Assembly (NCBI GenBank): GCA_014549065.1 | Contig: JACDOX010000027.1 | Location: 1,743,691-1,807,690, forward strand | Origin: Cardinalis cardinalis | Taxonomy: Eukaryota > Chordata > Aves > Passeriformes > Cardinalidae | Length of the DNA: 64,000 nt | Direction of reading: 5' to 3' | Shown here: positions 13,164-27,469 of the stretch, piece by piece | Numbering within the stretch: the stretch's first letter is position 1 | How the letters are laid out: each line of letters begins with the position of its first letter | Position numbers and translations under genes: made by a program | The notes under the pieces: model-generated | Database searches by the model: none | The model's input: the letters and a program-made list of their open reading frames with translations, nothing else | Told to the model about the DNA's origin: nothing

Positions 13164-14819
13164 AACCATGGACTGGAGGAAATTACCAGCGAGCCATTAT
13201 AATGATTAAGTAACCGAGCAACCTCTTGATAAGTTCCAAGTAATTTAGTTTCCCCTGGAGCCACACTGTTGAGTCCATAGAGAGAGCAGTGCCAGCAAGA
13301 CAGTGAGGGTCTGGCAGGGAGGGANGCCATCAGGCAGCTCTGCTCGTGCATGCAAACAGTTTCTGGAACATTCACCTCCTTAAACGCGCGTCCACTGAGC
13401 TCACTTTTTAAAGCTACAATTACATTACAGACTCCTGCCAAAAAAGCACCTGACACATGATGAAAGTTTAAAGAATTCAATTTCCTCTCTGACTACAGCA
13501 CTTGTCCTGCCTCACATTATTGTTCTTGATAACTTNATAGAAAGGCATTCATTTCCTGTANATAAAGATTTGGGGAGCGAGCNCCTGGATAGCANATTCC
13601 AGGTNTGCCAACTTCTTTTAGAACACTNATTTTCAAGAAACAGGCAACACTCTTCTGAGGCAGAGATACTGTCAGACTTTTTTATCTTAAAACTACTTCT
13701 TAGTCCAGTGTTGGTAATTAAGAAACCAAGTCTTAAAGATGCATTGCAATTTAGCTAGGAGCAANCCTGCAGGAGAGGAGCATGGATATGAGCTTCCAGA
13801 AAAACCTGGCTTAGCATCTACAGTGTATATCTGTACATCTGGAAGTATCTCCAGTGCTATGTTCCTCTGATGCAAACCCATCCAGTACCAGTGCCCAAGC
13901 AGCACTACCCCATATGCACAAAAATAATTGCACGGGACCTACAGGCAGACCTCTTCAGCAACTTCAAATGTCTCTCACCACACAAAGAAATACCNAAAAG
14001 GTTGGAAGGAAGGAAATGGGTATCAAGGCACCAGAGGGGCTCTCTGCTCAGTGAAATCTGGTCCTTGGAAGCATCATCTCCAGTATTCAAGTGCACCTTC
14101 AGGTGCCAGATACTTCTGCAACTCTGATCCTAAACAAACTTCTATTGCTGGGGAATAACATCTTCACAAGTGTTGTCCACATCTTCATCTCTAAAATAAT
14201 CAGAAGCTGGTCACCCTTTTTTTTTTGAGGGTCAGGTGTTCTACTTATAAATACCTCTTAACTTGCAGGAATATAGCAGCATCCCTGTAACTTACTTCAC
14301 ATAATATGGAACCATAGCAATGAGAGAGCAAAACCTTCTGGTTTTAACCACAGCCCATCAGTTAATGTTGCTTAGGTAAACATAGTTCAGAGGCAAATTA
14401 ACTTTTAATCAAAGGTGATGAGTGTCACTGTGTCATTTTTCTAAAAGGGAGAGAAGCAAACACCAAAATCCTAACNTAATGCAATTTTCTATGTTTTCCA
14501 TGAAAGAAAACATATTTGGCTGTAAAAGTAGATCTGCTCTTTCAAAGAAAGATGCGAGTGGCATTTTTTGTGATGTTACGCTGGCCCACCACCATCACCA
14601 TCACTGAAGCTAAAGACATGGGGAGACAGCAGCTGATTTCAGTAGATCAAGGTTAAACCAGTACTGCCTGCTTTTAAAGACTCAGATCCTGCCCCAAGGG
14701 TCCTCCATGTGCAAAGGCTTGGAAAAATCAGGGTCCAAATAGCAGAACTTCAAGCAGGAAGGAAATAGGTGAAAAAGAGACTGCAGTGAGTTTTGATGAA
14801 AGGGGAACTATCAATCTGT

Positions 14820-15255
14820 GGAGAAGCTACTAATAGAAATACTCAGAGAGCAGCTCTGGGTCTGTCTTCTTTAATGTTTTTGCAAGTGACCTTGATATGC
14901 AAAGCAAGTGTGCTGCTGGTATTTGCTCATAGCATAAAGGAGACAGGCCCCATTTTCTAGGAAAGCCAAGAACTGGAGAAGAAGGTGACAGGAGACACCA
15001 AAATGGGATGAAATTCAAAGCTACTCANCACAAGATCATGTATCTGTGGAGTAACAGTGAGAACTGCCACCCTAAGCTGAGAGCTCATTAACTGGAGATG
15101 ACTGAGGAGAAGAAGCAGAGAGCATTAGTTAATTATAGGATGACTTAAGCTGCCAGGTGATGCAACTATGAGAAAAAGCAAATGTGATCCTANGATATGT
15201 CAGCCAAGATATTTCCAGACAGGTAGTGGTTGTCAGGACATAAAGCAGTGGTGCA
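14820..15255 (+). repeat. Old CR1-like LINE fragment, sense orientation
   Basis: The best part (about 15,170-15,255) follows the CR1 reverse-transcriptase end: ATGAGAAAAAGCAAATGTGA, then TCAGCCAAGATATTTCCAGA and a 'gtggtgcaac' segment. The upstream part around 14,870-15,020 fits the same coding region (AATGTTTTTGCAAGTGACC). It is heavily mutated and the frame is lost. The assignment relies on remembered amniote CR1 consensus text, so the 5' limit is approximate. Confidence 0.55.
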
Positions 15256-15276
15256 ACAAGGAATGGTAATAACATA

Positions 15277-15830
15277 AAAATGGCTGTACTAGTTCAGGCC
15301 AAGTCTTCTCCTAGCCCATTACCCTTTCTTCAACTGTGGCCAGAGCAAGAACAGGAAGAATAAGAATAGGACAAGCACATCTAAGACTTCCCTCTGATAC
15401 TCTCACAGCCTTGAAACATTTTCAGCTAAGGGGATTTCCTTTGTTAATTGTCGTTTGACTGTTAAGCAACCCACAATGGATTTTTCTTCTAAATTACTTT
15501 CAATCTACTCATGAGCAAGTGTAAATTTCATTAATCTACTTTGTCCTTCTGCAAGGANTTCCTTACATTTACTTATCATATGAATAATCACTCCCTTTCT
15601 TAATGTTTTGAGCCCACTTTCAAGTAATTTCATAATGTTTCCCCTAATTCTTCTTCAGGATGTCACACAGACTAGCCAATCCCCATGAACCTTCTCCCAA
15701 ATTTTGTAATCTTCTGTCTAAAGTTCCCAGAGACCTCTGTTTCAGACCAAACAAGTCCCATGTATTCAGTCAGTTTGTACCCCCGGTCATTCCTGCTGCC
15801 CTGCTTTCATATAAAATAGACCCTTTCTAA
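15277..15830 (-). repeat. Ancient CR1 fragment, opposite orientation
   Basis: The plus strand reads GGCTGTACTAGTTCAGGCC, a 'cctagcccattaccctttcttcaac' segment, then TTTGTCCTTCTGCAAGG, and later the 'ccccggtcattcctgctgccctg' segment. These occur in the same order as the reverse complement of an old amniote CR1 family familiar from turtles. It is diverged and has internal gaps. It lies directly beside a sense CR1 fragment, giving an inverted pair. Confidence 0.6.
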
Positions 15831-17884
15831 GCTAAGGAGAGCTTTCAAGGACAGCTTTCAAGGTTGGTTAAGTCACACATTATGTCATGAAGATGTGTCC
15901 TCCTTCTGCTCCTAATAGTTCCTATATTTGATGTGGATGGGGATTTTTGTTTTGCTTTCTGATGGGTATAAATCTAGTGTTTGTATGTCTAATCCAGTCA
16001 TCCATGTCCAAGAAACANTAGCCTCACCTTGAAGACGGAAGTGAAGTACAAAATCAAACTAAGACAATGAGGGACATGAAGAGTCCATGGTATGAGTTAA
16101 ATTTAAAGGAAAANTTATGATTCTTCTCTGTACAAAGCACTGAAAGCACCAGGAAAAGAGTTANTGAGAATTATTAAGTCTATTGGGACAGTGTAGGGAC
16201 AAAAATGGAAATTTCGTTTGGATGTAAATGNGGCTTGGATATAATCAGACTGTCAATTAGAACAAAGCCCAGAGACTCTGAAACAGCCTTTCAACAGAAA
16301 AGAGGATAAAAAATTAAATTAGTTTCAGGATNGGCTAGAGTCAGCTTGTGAAATGTTGGTTACCTGCAGTACTCAGAGATTCATAACACAGGAAGGCCCC
16401 ACCTAGGTATGCATTCAATAACAAATGAGGTGCTTCACACCAGCTCCCTCCGTGGCTCTATTTGGGCCTTCCCAAGGGCAGTGCTGCTTGCTCTCCTTTT
16501 AGGACAGATGAAGAGTTCTTTGCACACATGCACCCAGACATCTACCAAAAGCATTCACAGAGAAGTAAAGGCAAAGAAAGCAAGAAAGGCTGTAAAGTTT
16601 GCTGCTGGTTAGGGTTACAAGCCATTATGAGATGAAGAATTAGCTTGAGCAGATAGATGGGAGTAAGAAACCCACATGAATCCTGCTGCAGAGGAATGTG
16701 GTGGGAGGAGCAGGCTACATAATCCCTANCCATTTAAATAATTCTATACTTATTAAATAGTTAAATCATTTAAGCAATTATTTATGGCTTGACTAATCCC
16801 CTCATTTATTGTTCTTTGTGTAGACAATCTTGGAGTAACCATTACTGCAAATACTGGAGCTTATAACAGGTCAGGTAACAGAAGTGTGTAACCAGGCACC
16901 AGACAGACGAAAAAAAGAACTGATTTGGTTTGGAATAAGGGGCTTTTTGGTAGTTTCTTTGGCTTTTTTTTTCANCAGTCTCAGCATTTATAAAACATCA
17001 GACTACCACCACACTAAAGAGAGGAGGGAAAAAAAAGAAGACAGAGCTGCCAGAAGTCTTCAGGATCACTGTCTTACTTATCACTGGATTTATAACTAAA
17101 ACACTAGAGGATACATGCTGGAAAGCTAACTANCCAAAGGTATTATTGTATATGCTGGCATAACACAGACACATTTCAGAGAAGTGTAAAGCAACTTTAA
17201 GGCATTTCTCTTGAGAAGTCAGAAAACTGGGAGGATCATTTCCATATGCTCAAAGAGGTCCTGTCTCACAGGCAGGGAAAGTAAAAGTCCTCTTTACTAA
17301 ATTGCCAGTAGAGGTGACAGCCCTAATTCAAAAGACTAAGACTAGTGCAGTGNAAGTCTCTTTACCTCAGCTGCCAAACAGCTGCCAGGCTCTTTAACAC
17401 TGATTGTAGTCTTGTGTTTTAGTGCCAAAGTCACCCAGGCAAAACCTACCATCCAGAAGGACAAAGATTAGAAAGTGACTACAGGTAGAGCTTGTTAAAT
17501 AATCTTACAACATGAAAATATGAAATATGAAAAAATAATGTCAATTTTCTATAAGGTGCATGGAAAAACACATCTAAAGGTTGCTAAAAATTCTTTTTCC
17601 TTTGGTGAATGCAGGTAATGCACANATCATTATTTTCTCAACAAAAAAATACTTTTCCCATCAGAGAAGCATACAAAGATGGGTCTGATAATCACTCTGT
17701 GATTTTTCTTTCAAGGCTAGATGAGGGGTNTATCACAAAGGCAGCTGCACAGTTGCAGAGGCAAAGATTCCCACCTATAACCACCTCCCAAATGCACAGG
17801 CACGGAGATCAGCAGAGTACAATGCAACCTCTCTAAAACACAGTCCAATAAATTAAAATGCTTGAAATCTTGTTTGGAAAAAAA

Positions 17885-17911
17885 CAAAGAACAACAACAA
17901 CAACAAAAAAA
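17885..17911. repeat. ACA trinucleotide-rich tract
   Basis: Five or so ACA/CAA units followed by an A run, imperfect. Confidence 0.75.
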
Positions 17912-20900
17912 CCGCTCACAATTTCTGTTCTATTCCCCCCGGGGTTGTGTCATCTTATCATCAAGAATAACAATAAAATCAATTCATTACATTCCATTGA
18001 AGGCAGTCTCAGGAGAGACATCAAAGAATAAGAGGAAATGAAAGCTGACCAACTTTATCACCTTTGGAGTCAGTCCCAAAGATCTCAAATTAATTTAGAT
18101 TGGTGGGGTAGTGCATAAAAGCTGGCAAGTTCTTTTGCCAGTGCACAGCCTCTACACAAACCACTGAAGTGCTGTTAGCTCTGAGGCTTTTCAGTAAGCC
18201 AAACGTTTTTGTGAGTGCTAAGTACTTTTTCCTTTGGCCATTTCAAGTTTATTATCATACACGGGAGGAATATTTTCATGTTTTCCTCTCGAATCCTGCA
18301 GGGAGCCATCTGTCTCTCCTGAAAGACCCAGCTGTGACATTTCTGCATGAAAACTCTTCCCCCATGGGAGGCTGCTGGCCGTCAGCCCTTTTTGCTCCCA
18401 GCAGCAGCCCTGACAAGCCAGCCACCCAGGAGCACCATCCCAAGCAGACAAAGTGCCCACAGGAGCTGGGAGCTGCCTGCAGCCAACCTGTCTCTCTGCT
18501 CAAGAGAGCAAAGCAATTGTCCAAAGTTGCGAGTCACAGGGAACTTGCGGAGGTTGCTGCAGCACAGAAACTCTCTGGAAAGGGGCTGTGACCAGAGGGG
18601 GCTGCTCACATGGTGAGAGTGGATCCCCCCTCCACTGATTACAGTGGGCAGCACAAAACCTGACTCCAGCCTCTGTTCCCTCACTCACAACAGGTCCCGG
18701 ACATTCCTCACCCTGCCAATTATTTTTGTCTCTTTCCTATGAATTTGATTTCAGATGCTTGAGAGAAGCTTTCTGAGCACTAGTTTTCCCTCCGGAGTTT
18801 CCTTGCCATGCCTTATTGTATTTCATTTTCAAACCAGATCACTATTTCCTTTTCAGCCTTTGTTTTAACACCCAGGCCCTAGACAACCAGACATGAGACT
18901 GGCTCTATGCAACTTCTGTCTTATCTCAGGCCAAATTTCACAGCATCTGTGGCACCACATGCCAGAGAGAGAGACATTCTGATAGACACCTTCCCTTCCC
19001 TTCCATCACTTCCTTGGCAAATAGCTGTCTCTTGGAAACACCCAGTTAGTCAGTGGATCCCATTAGCCCCAGTGATTCAAAGCTGTGTAATCTGCAGCTG
19101 CAGACAGGCACTGCCTTTTTCCTTTCCACTNTGTGCAACTCGCCAAATGGCATGAAGTTATTTAGCATCTCTGGCCTGATTTCTTAGCAGCCAGCGATGT
19201 CGAGCCTGAGACTACAAGGCTGCAGCATCTCCTTCGAAAAGAGATGTGCTTGATACCTTAACACCTCCTGCATGAGCTGCAGAATGCTTTGAACTCTGTG
19301 GTTTAGAGAGGCCTCCAGGTACCTAGGCACTCCTCACAGTGTGACCAAGCCCCACCACTGAAACCAGGGCCCTGTGAAAGGACTCTGTTTCCAGCTGCTC
19401 ACTGAAAATCAAAAAAAAATTAATTCGTTCATTCAGCCTCAGTTCTACATTCAGTAGGAGGTAAAATCTCATTTAAAAAATGTATTTTATGGAATAGTTC
19501 CTGATCTTCCAATTTTACTTCTTAACTTACCACCTGAGGACTCCCACAAGGGAGTCCCACAGTACAAAGTTTACTATATCCTACTATATAGGCCAATTTT
19601 GAAAGCTCAGTCATGAAAGAAAGCTGCTCTAAAGAGCTAAGAAAAGATGAATTTACTGCCATCAGAGATCTATACTCTTCACAACCAGTTTGAAAACCAG
19701 CACTTTCTTTTGCTAGCCCCCCACTGGAAAGCAGCTAAAATTTTTGGAGGTTCTCCTTGCCTGTCACTCAGCATGGTGGAAATACATCATGAATAAGCTT
19801 CAGCATGAACTGTGTGCTCCAAAAAGTGAAACTCTGTCTTAAGTCTATCTATTCATCCACAAGCATTCAAACTTGTATGCAAACACAAAATGAAATAAAG
19901 TTGGGAATTTTTTGTAACTGTCTGACCAGCTGTCCCTGGACTTGAATGCGNGAGTCATTTGTNCCAGTGTAGCTCCTGATGGATAGATCCACATGATNAA
20001 AACCACTTTCAAAAGCAAAGTGTAGTCAGGCTGCTGGCAAGCTTAGAGGACAGAAGGAAAGAGAGACAGAAGGACTTTTGAGCTGCTTTTCCTGGTGGTC
20101 AGTTCAGTTGAGTGTCAAAGAACAGCAACAGTCTAAAGCAGAGATGCTGTCACAGGCGCATGCCAGCCTTGCCTGTAAATAAATAAAAGGCATCATTTTC
20201 CTCTGCTATGAACCTGGCACTTTTCACCAANACTAAATTAGTTTAAAACCTTCCAGAGGAAAAGCTTCAATGTTTAATTTCTCTGGCTAGCCTTAGATTC
20301 TTGGCCCTGCTTTTATTTTCCATAACATCCAGTTTATTTTTTTTGACGTTTGTTATCCTTCAAAAATGCTATTGTAATTAGATCATGACACTCTACAACT
20401 ATCTCCAAACTTAAATATTCCCTTTCATTTAAGAGACTTTATGTGTAAATTTCATGAGGTTTTGAACAATGTTATCTTGAAAGTACACTGTGTTCAGAGC
20501 CAGGGTGAAAGGAAAATAAACTCACAGAAAATAAAAAGCAATTCAAACTTCTACCCCAAAACTCAATTTAANCTCTTTTGATCCTCCAGAATAACTTACT
20601 TGATTTTATTTATTTTCCCATTCTTCTTTGCTTCCTCTGTTCAGACTGGGAGGGAAACACTGAAATACTGCATGAAAAAACCTCCTTTTTACTGTATTTT
20701 CAGCTCAGCAATGACTGGAAAAATAAAGAGAAAGCAGTGTGGCCTGAAGGTAATCCCTGTTCATTCACCTCAGGAAAGTTGTCTGACTAAGGGCCGTTAT
20801 GTAATAAATTATCTGAAATATGGATCTGTCTGTTTCAAACTGGTGTGATTCCACAGACTCAACCTAAGGTCACTGGTCCTGCCAAACTCATTGCTCCCCA

Positions 20901-23900
20901 AATTACTTTGAGTTCAGCCTCACATAGCTCACCATCAAATGGTTCTCTCTTCTCTTTTTTCCAGAGTGGCTGCGGCTTAAACCAGAAGACTGTTTTCTTT
21001 ACCCAGTGAAACTCATCTGCTGAGGAAACCTCTCCAAAAAACAAGCAAACTAAATAGCAGTTGGCTTTTAAACATGAAAATTTCATGCTCAGCCCTTGCT
21101 TGTCCCCAAGTGCATGTGACTGCTTCAGAGTTTGGCTGGAANCTCCTTTTAACTGCTGGCTACCAGCCTTGAGGGCCCCTTTCCACACAAGCACCCAGGG
21201 ATTCATCCATACATTCCCCCTCAAGTTTATGTATGGGCCAGAAGCAGGTGCAAGCCTTGAATTGGCAAAACTTCATGACCAATTGCATAAACACACCTTC
21301 AAGATGCTGAATGCAAGAGCAAATGAATGCCAGGGGAGGAATCTCTGAACTGCTCTCAAGCAAGCCCAAGGAAAGAAGAAGCAGGGGGAAAAAATGCAAG
21401 AAAAAATATTGGAACCAGATCCAATAAACTTCACACTGCCTTTGTGTACTAATGGCACAAAATTTCTGCAAACCAGTGGTCCTACCAAAACAGGGTAGTG
21501 TTATACACAGATCTCAAACAGCAAGAAACTGAGTCCCAGAGGTGGTTCCTTTTACCACAAGTCACATTATGGGGTCCAACCACAACCACCCACAGACTAT
21601 CTGACCTACTTGATCCACTTGCTACACAATAGCCCACTGCACTGGATATCACTCAGATTTTACGTTCATGCTGTGGGACTGTAATCTCCAATGATCTGCT
21701 CAAAGTGGCATCTAAATCATGCTTGCCTTTTTGGCTTGATTTCCTTGGAGTTTCAGACCACACTCAGGCTTCCAACTCTCCCATCCCCATCTAATAACAA
21801 AGCATCAAAAGTCAGCATTTCTAGATGCTAAAAAGACACCAACCATGTTTCTCAACATGCTGGGGAGAGAAGAGACTCTTTTTTACCATTGATGTACTCC
21901 ACATTAAGGAGCCCAAACCGAGCTCCTGGGACTTGTAAAGCTACAGAGGGTTTAAGGCACTTGGCTTTGGATCAATTGCCAGACATCTATTAATTTGGTG
22001 ATATTTTTCATGTTGATTGGTAGATTTCAAAGCAGATGGAAGTAATGCACCTTTTTGGCACACTTTGTAGGTGAACAGCAGCTTCCTTGGGCCTGCCTGT
22101 GAATTTGTCCCTCCCATTCCAAAGCCGACTGCCTTTAACATCCAGTCACTGGGGCTCCCTGTCCAAACCNCCAGCTGCTCCTTCTGGCTGCTCTCTGCAT
22201 TCCCCCAGTCCAACAAGCATGTTCTAGAGAGTAGCCCTGCAATGAAGAGTTAATGAAAGCCCTGGAGGGCTCGCTCACAGGATCCACATGAGTGCAGCCT
22301 CCCCACAGTGAAACACCTACAGAGTCCCAGTGATCTCCAGCAGCTCTCACACAACAGCCTTGTTTTTAGACACGATACCTAGTGCTTATGCTCATGCTTC
22401 CTAAACATGTGGGAAATGTTGATTCGGCCTGTACTTAATGTAAAACTTCTTGGAGTATTAAAAAAAAATCCTCAAGCATGTCACCTGATCATTAAGAAAA
22501 CTATTTTAGGCAATTTTGGGGTCCTTTTCTTTGAGATCTGGGTTGCCCCACAAGGCCAGTTGGCTTCAGAAATGAAGGATCAATTCAGGATCTTTAGGAT
22601 AAAGCTGTAACTGAAATCCACAGACATTTTTTCTGAAGGGTCAAAAGGAGTGACCATTAAAAGGCTTTTCTGAAGGTCTCCCCTTTAAAACCTCCTTTTC
22701 TTAATCCAGTCTAGTCTCTAGAAGAAAACACATGGAAATATCATTAATACCCTTTTCTGCAAAACAGGTTTGTTTCCTTCCTCTGCTGAGATCCAGTACA
22801 ACTCACAGCATACATTCACCACTGGAAGAAAAGGCTGTGAATGAGCAGGAGCTCCAGAGGTTTTAGCTCCCCTCACCATTTAGGGCACTGGAGTAATCCT
22901 TAAAACATGGTTCCACACCTCTCAGTTTGAGTGCCCATTAGAGGGAATCTGACCTCCTCTTGTACTTTTCCTCTTCTGAAAAAAAATCAGTTGATAGTGG
23001 GAGGAAATTCATCCAGGCTTAGTTCCCCCAGTATAAAACTTNATGACATTTTGGGTGTTCTAGGAGCAGATCAGAGGGAACGACTGTGCGCTTTATACAA
23101 GTCAACTGAAGTGCAATTCAGGTTTAAAAAAATGTGTGAAAACAATAGAAGTGCAAAGTTCCTGGGAATGAAACTGAACTCTTTCTTCNACTGTTGAGGG
23201 AATTAAAGGGGATGCTCTTTACAATTAACGACGGTAGTACAGTCAGTTTGTCCCAGGGTCAAAATGCTCCTCCAGTTTCCGCAAGTACAAGATGGAAAGA
23301 ATTTCATGAGACATTATCAGAAAGAATTCACAGTTAGATAAACACTTACTTCTTCCATTTGTTTTCATTCAGACTTGACTTGTCACTAGTAATTATGACA
23401 GAGGATGTGATAAATGTCCGTCCAACATTTGTAAGAACAATATACTTTACCTAAACATGAGAACACATAGGAAAAAAAGACTAATCACAAGCTAATTACT
23501 TCTTTCACTAATTGTTACTGCTCTGAGTCACTGTTTCTACACATTGCCTCACTTTTTTTTTCCTTCAGGAGTGAAGAAAAGGGACATTTCAGCCTTGTCA
23601 TGTTTCTTACCTTGAATCTTTTTCTTTTAAGGTAATTTACTTTATTTCTCCTTGACAAGAGTTTGTTGATGTTCCAAAACCTACACTTGAACTTCCCAGC
23701 CTTCATAAATCTATTTAATGGCTAAGAAGAAGTAAAAGACCAAAATTCTGNGTTTTCTTTCACCAAAAATGTCCCTCCTGGGGAGCTACACCCCTTTCAT
23801 GGAGCTGGAAGGAACTTAAATGACAATTTAGAGTTATAATTTAGATGCTTTACTCCTCTTTCACTTGCTATATTCCCAGGAGGTGGAAAAGCTCTTCTGA

Positions 23901-26900
23901 CACAGAGATAAGACCTGTTCTGCTTTGCTTTCTTATCTTNGCAATGGGTAAAACATCTCAAGCAGATCACCTTCTTACCATTTCTGAAGGAAAAAATAAA
24001 TATGATAGTTTCAAAGTCTTGACACTTCCTGCTGCCAGGAGAATAAAAATCACACCAACAGCCCTGGAGAGCAGGTGCCATAGGTAGGTGGTGAGGAAAG
24101 TGACACAGGCTCTGTTGGAAGACTATAACTGATAAACCAGATACATTTAGAAAAGTTGACATTTCACTGAGTTGAACACTTCCATCATGAACTGTTGTGG
24201 CTCTTTCATCAAAATGTCTGTGCAAAATAGCAAAACTTAACCAACATTTTGGAGTCTTGTAATTACCAAGGGAGTTTTACAGATGCAGATACTTGTGCTG
24301 CTTCTGAGCACATTCTGTAGAGCCACATGGGCTCTCAAACCCACCATCACACTGTGCAGAAATGGATCCATGTATCATGCTGGACATCTTCAGGGATTTG
24401 TGCTGCTAAGTAGAGTTTCTACTTATCTTATTATTCAATCTTAAATNACTTAAGATTCTGCAAATAACTGTGTAACTCCTATGGTACTGAGTGCCCTCCC
24501 ATTCTCTTTGGCTTCCTAAAGAGTGCAGGATTCTCAGTGCTTTACAGTANATTCTCAGCAACCAGCTGGATTCACCCCTTGATAAAAATGTACTGTTTCT
24601 TAAGTAGAAAAATCAGGTCTGTAATTNACTTAACATTTGAGAAATGTGAGAAGTCAAAAAACTGGGGAAATGAAAAAGAAAACCCACCAACTACCAACAA
24701 ATAAGCAGGGGCAAAATAAACAAATTGCTCTTTAGAAGCTGCACAGTCTAACAGTTACACAGCAATTTGGAGTTATTGTCAACAACCCTATCGCCTTGGA
24801 GACTGGCTGACGCTGAAGAGAAATATTAGATGGGAAATTAAGGTTAACAAAGGGTTTCCTACTGTTGTTCCTAGTAATATAAGCACTTTACACATCACTT
24901 CTAATTCTGTTGAAATGGGAAAAAGGAAATGGGAGAAGAAAATTTAAACACGGACCACCCATTAAAATTAGAGGTACCCTGTCCTCAATAAACTCACTTT
25001 CCCACCAGAACTGCTGCAGCCTTACTTGCCTTGGCTGACTTCTTTGGAGACAATTTTTTGATTGCAATTGCTTTAAAGTTTGTGATTTTGCCATTAACCC
25101 AAGTTCNGTAGCTGTTTTTCAGTGAGATCTTGCTTCTGTTCAGGTAGAAACATGACATGGCAATGCCCTCAAAGACAGGACAAATTGTTTATCCAAAAGC
25201 TAAATGCTGAGAGGCAATGTATGAGCCTGACAAGCAGGGCCATTGATGCAGTGCTGTCTCAGCACTNCTCACCCCCATGCACACCAAATGTTCCAGCTGA
25301 ATATGAACTCAAGGCTCTTGATAACAGCTGTGTTGTGCTTTGCTTTCCAGCAAGACTCTGACGTGAATCAAGTGAAAGACAAAAATTCCCAATTCTCTTA
25401 CACAGATGCATCAGCAGTAATGAAAATATTTCAAGAGGTCTAGAAATTCATTTCCAGTCAAAGACTGCCTTTTCTGCTCTTTTCCCAAAGTACTGTAATG
25501 CTGCCATCCTGCACTGAGAAACCCTCAGATGTTCATAGATCATACTGCCAATCCACATTAATATGAGTGGTTATGGTTCCCACATGCTTGGGAAAAAGAA
25601 GCTGGTCATATTGAAGTAGAAGCAGCACACTATGGCTGCTTAGGACATCTTTCATCAGGACCCTGAGAAGGANCAAACATTTCCCAGGTCAGATTCCTGT
25701 CTGAAGAGAAAAGCGTCTCACCCTTCTCATTCACANGGAGAGGAACATACTCAGCCTTGGACACTGGGCTTCATTTTTCCCTTTTCACACAGTCCCAGCC
25801 TCTCCTTCTCTTCAGTCACAGAGCTGACTCTAGCTGTGCTCCCATGCACCTCCCTCTTTGCTAAATCCTTCATCCACTTACACTGAATTTCTCAGCCTCC
25901 ATGTCACTGTTTCTCTCCCCTCTTGTCACCTTGACCTGCTGAGCTCCATATAAGCCTTCNCACATTTGATAAGGCAGCTTTCTCCTCCATACCACTATGG
26001 CATCAGGAAAACTTCATGCACAGGATGTTCTCCATTCTGTTCTCACTTCCAGCAGCTGTCCAGAGCAGTTCAAGAAACCGTCACAGGAGATGCTTTCCAG
26101 CCCACCACAAACGCAGATGCTTTGCAGGGATGGAGTCTGCACATGAGGACATTGCCAGGGCTGGAAGNTGACCAGTGAGGAAGGTGTCTTCAGGGGATTT
26201 GAATTTTAAAAAGACCTGCAAGTTTCTACCATGCAAATTTGTGCAAAATGCATATTTCACATGACTTGTAACTTGAATAAACTTGGAGAGATCTTCAGAG
26301 GGATGAAAAAGAGCCATGTTTTATAAAAAAGTAATGATTTCTTACAGTATTTTGAATCTCTCCTACAAAGCAGAGGGAAGAATGCAAATGAGACCATTTA
26401 AAAAAATCACTAGAGTGATAGTAAATTTTAATTTGTTTTTAATTCTACCTTGAACTCTTCTTTGGGGAAAAAAAAAAGGCTTTCTGGCCTCATTCTCTTG
26501 TTACACTTACCTTGTGCCAGCACACTGCATTGAAAATTTCAGCCTGCCTGGTTGAGCCTTGAGAACNTGAGTAATAATTAAAAACATAATATTGAGCTGC
26601 CAGGTATCACAAAACTTTAATGATAACCAAAGCTACCAGCTCCACCTATAATCACATCTTTAAAAGAACAGCAATGAACCAGCCACTTTAATCCCTTTAT
26701 GTTCATTATTACTGCACCTTTATTTTTTTCCCACCTGCCACTCATCTCCAGCTCCTCCCATCCCAGCCTGAGTATAAAGTGAAAAGAGCAGTCACAGCCT
26801 GAGGGCTATGATTGTTTACTAGGACATGTACAGGGAAGATTTCACTACATCTGGCCATTTAATGCTACAGCACATTGTACAGTAACATCGTAATATTTTC

Positions 26901-27372
26901 AAGCAGCTGTGTAATGCTCTATTCTTTCTGAATCAGTCAAGAGTTTCATTATCTAAATCCATGTGAGAACACAGGAAGCTGTGTTTCCCCAACTCCTGAA
27001 ATATCTGCCTCAGGAAGGAAGGTATATTGTCTTTTTGATGCCCCTGTTTTGCTTGTGAGGTGGTTCTGTGTGCCTGTTTTGCAACAGCACTATGAAAGCA
27101 AACTAATTCAAATCTTCTATGGAAATGCCATGTTTGCTAGACACAGTTTGCATCCTTTTAACTCAAGGGTGACTAGATCTTGAGCATATCTCTAACGTTA
27201 TCAAATTCTCTATGATCTGAGGAGCTCCAAAGTATGATTGTTGCAGTGTGAGCTGCAGTAGGAAATTAAAAATATGAAAATGATACCCCTGCATTTCAAT
27301 CACCCCATGTTTTTGTTTTAAGAAAAGAAAGGGAAATATACTTCCTGAAAATCTTTGGCTAAGTCCAGGACC

Positions 27373-27392
27373 AAAAAAAAAAAAAAAAAAAA
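27373..27392. repeat. Poly-A run (20 bases)
   Basis: An uninterrupted 20-base A run on the plus strand. The upstream sequence resembles no retroposed gene or LINE, so it is probably simple sequence. Confidence 0.9.
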
Positions 27393-27469
27393 CCAACCCC
27401 AATTTGATCCTTCCTTTTAGCGTGTGAAAAATAATATCTGCGGCGAGGGATGATTTTTATGACCTCTAA

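Larger units (their letters stand above)
4756..14819. other. Intergenic, mostly unique sequence
   Basis: No protein or RNA gene was recognised. Contents worth noting are an AT-rich candidate conserved element (5405-5690), palindromes at 8232-8253 and 8455-8475, a purine-rich minisatellite (12,052-12,104), a CA microsatellite (13,137-13,163) and a CAC/CAT run (14,587-14,606). The remaining bases show only scattered short frames without homology. Confidence 0.6.

Noticed and set aside
14422..14607. Frame ending in six histidines
   Set aside because: The histidines come from a short CAC/CAT repeat, and the rest of the frame has no homology. It is genomic simple sequence, not a vector tag.
18169..18591. 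140-codon open frame on the plus strand
   Set aside because: It begins at GTG, has no Kozak context or family resemblance, and overlaps open frames on both strands, as expected in a GC-richer patch.
27251..27392. Processed pseudogene ending in the A20 run
   Set aside because: The upstream sequence resembles no gene or polyadenylation context, and no target duplication is visible.
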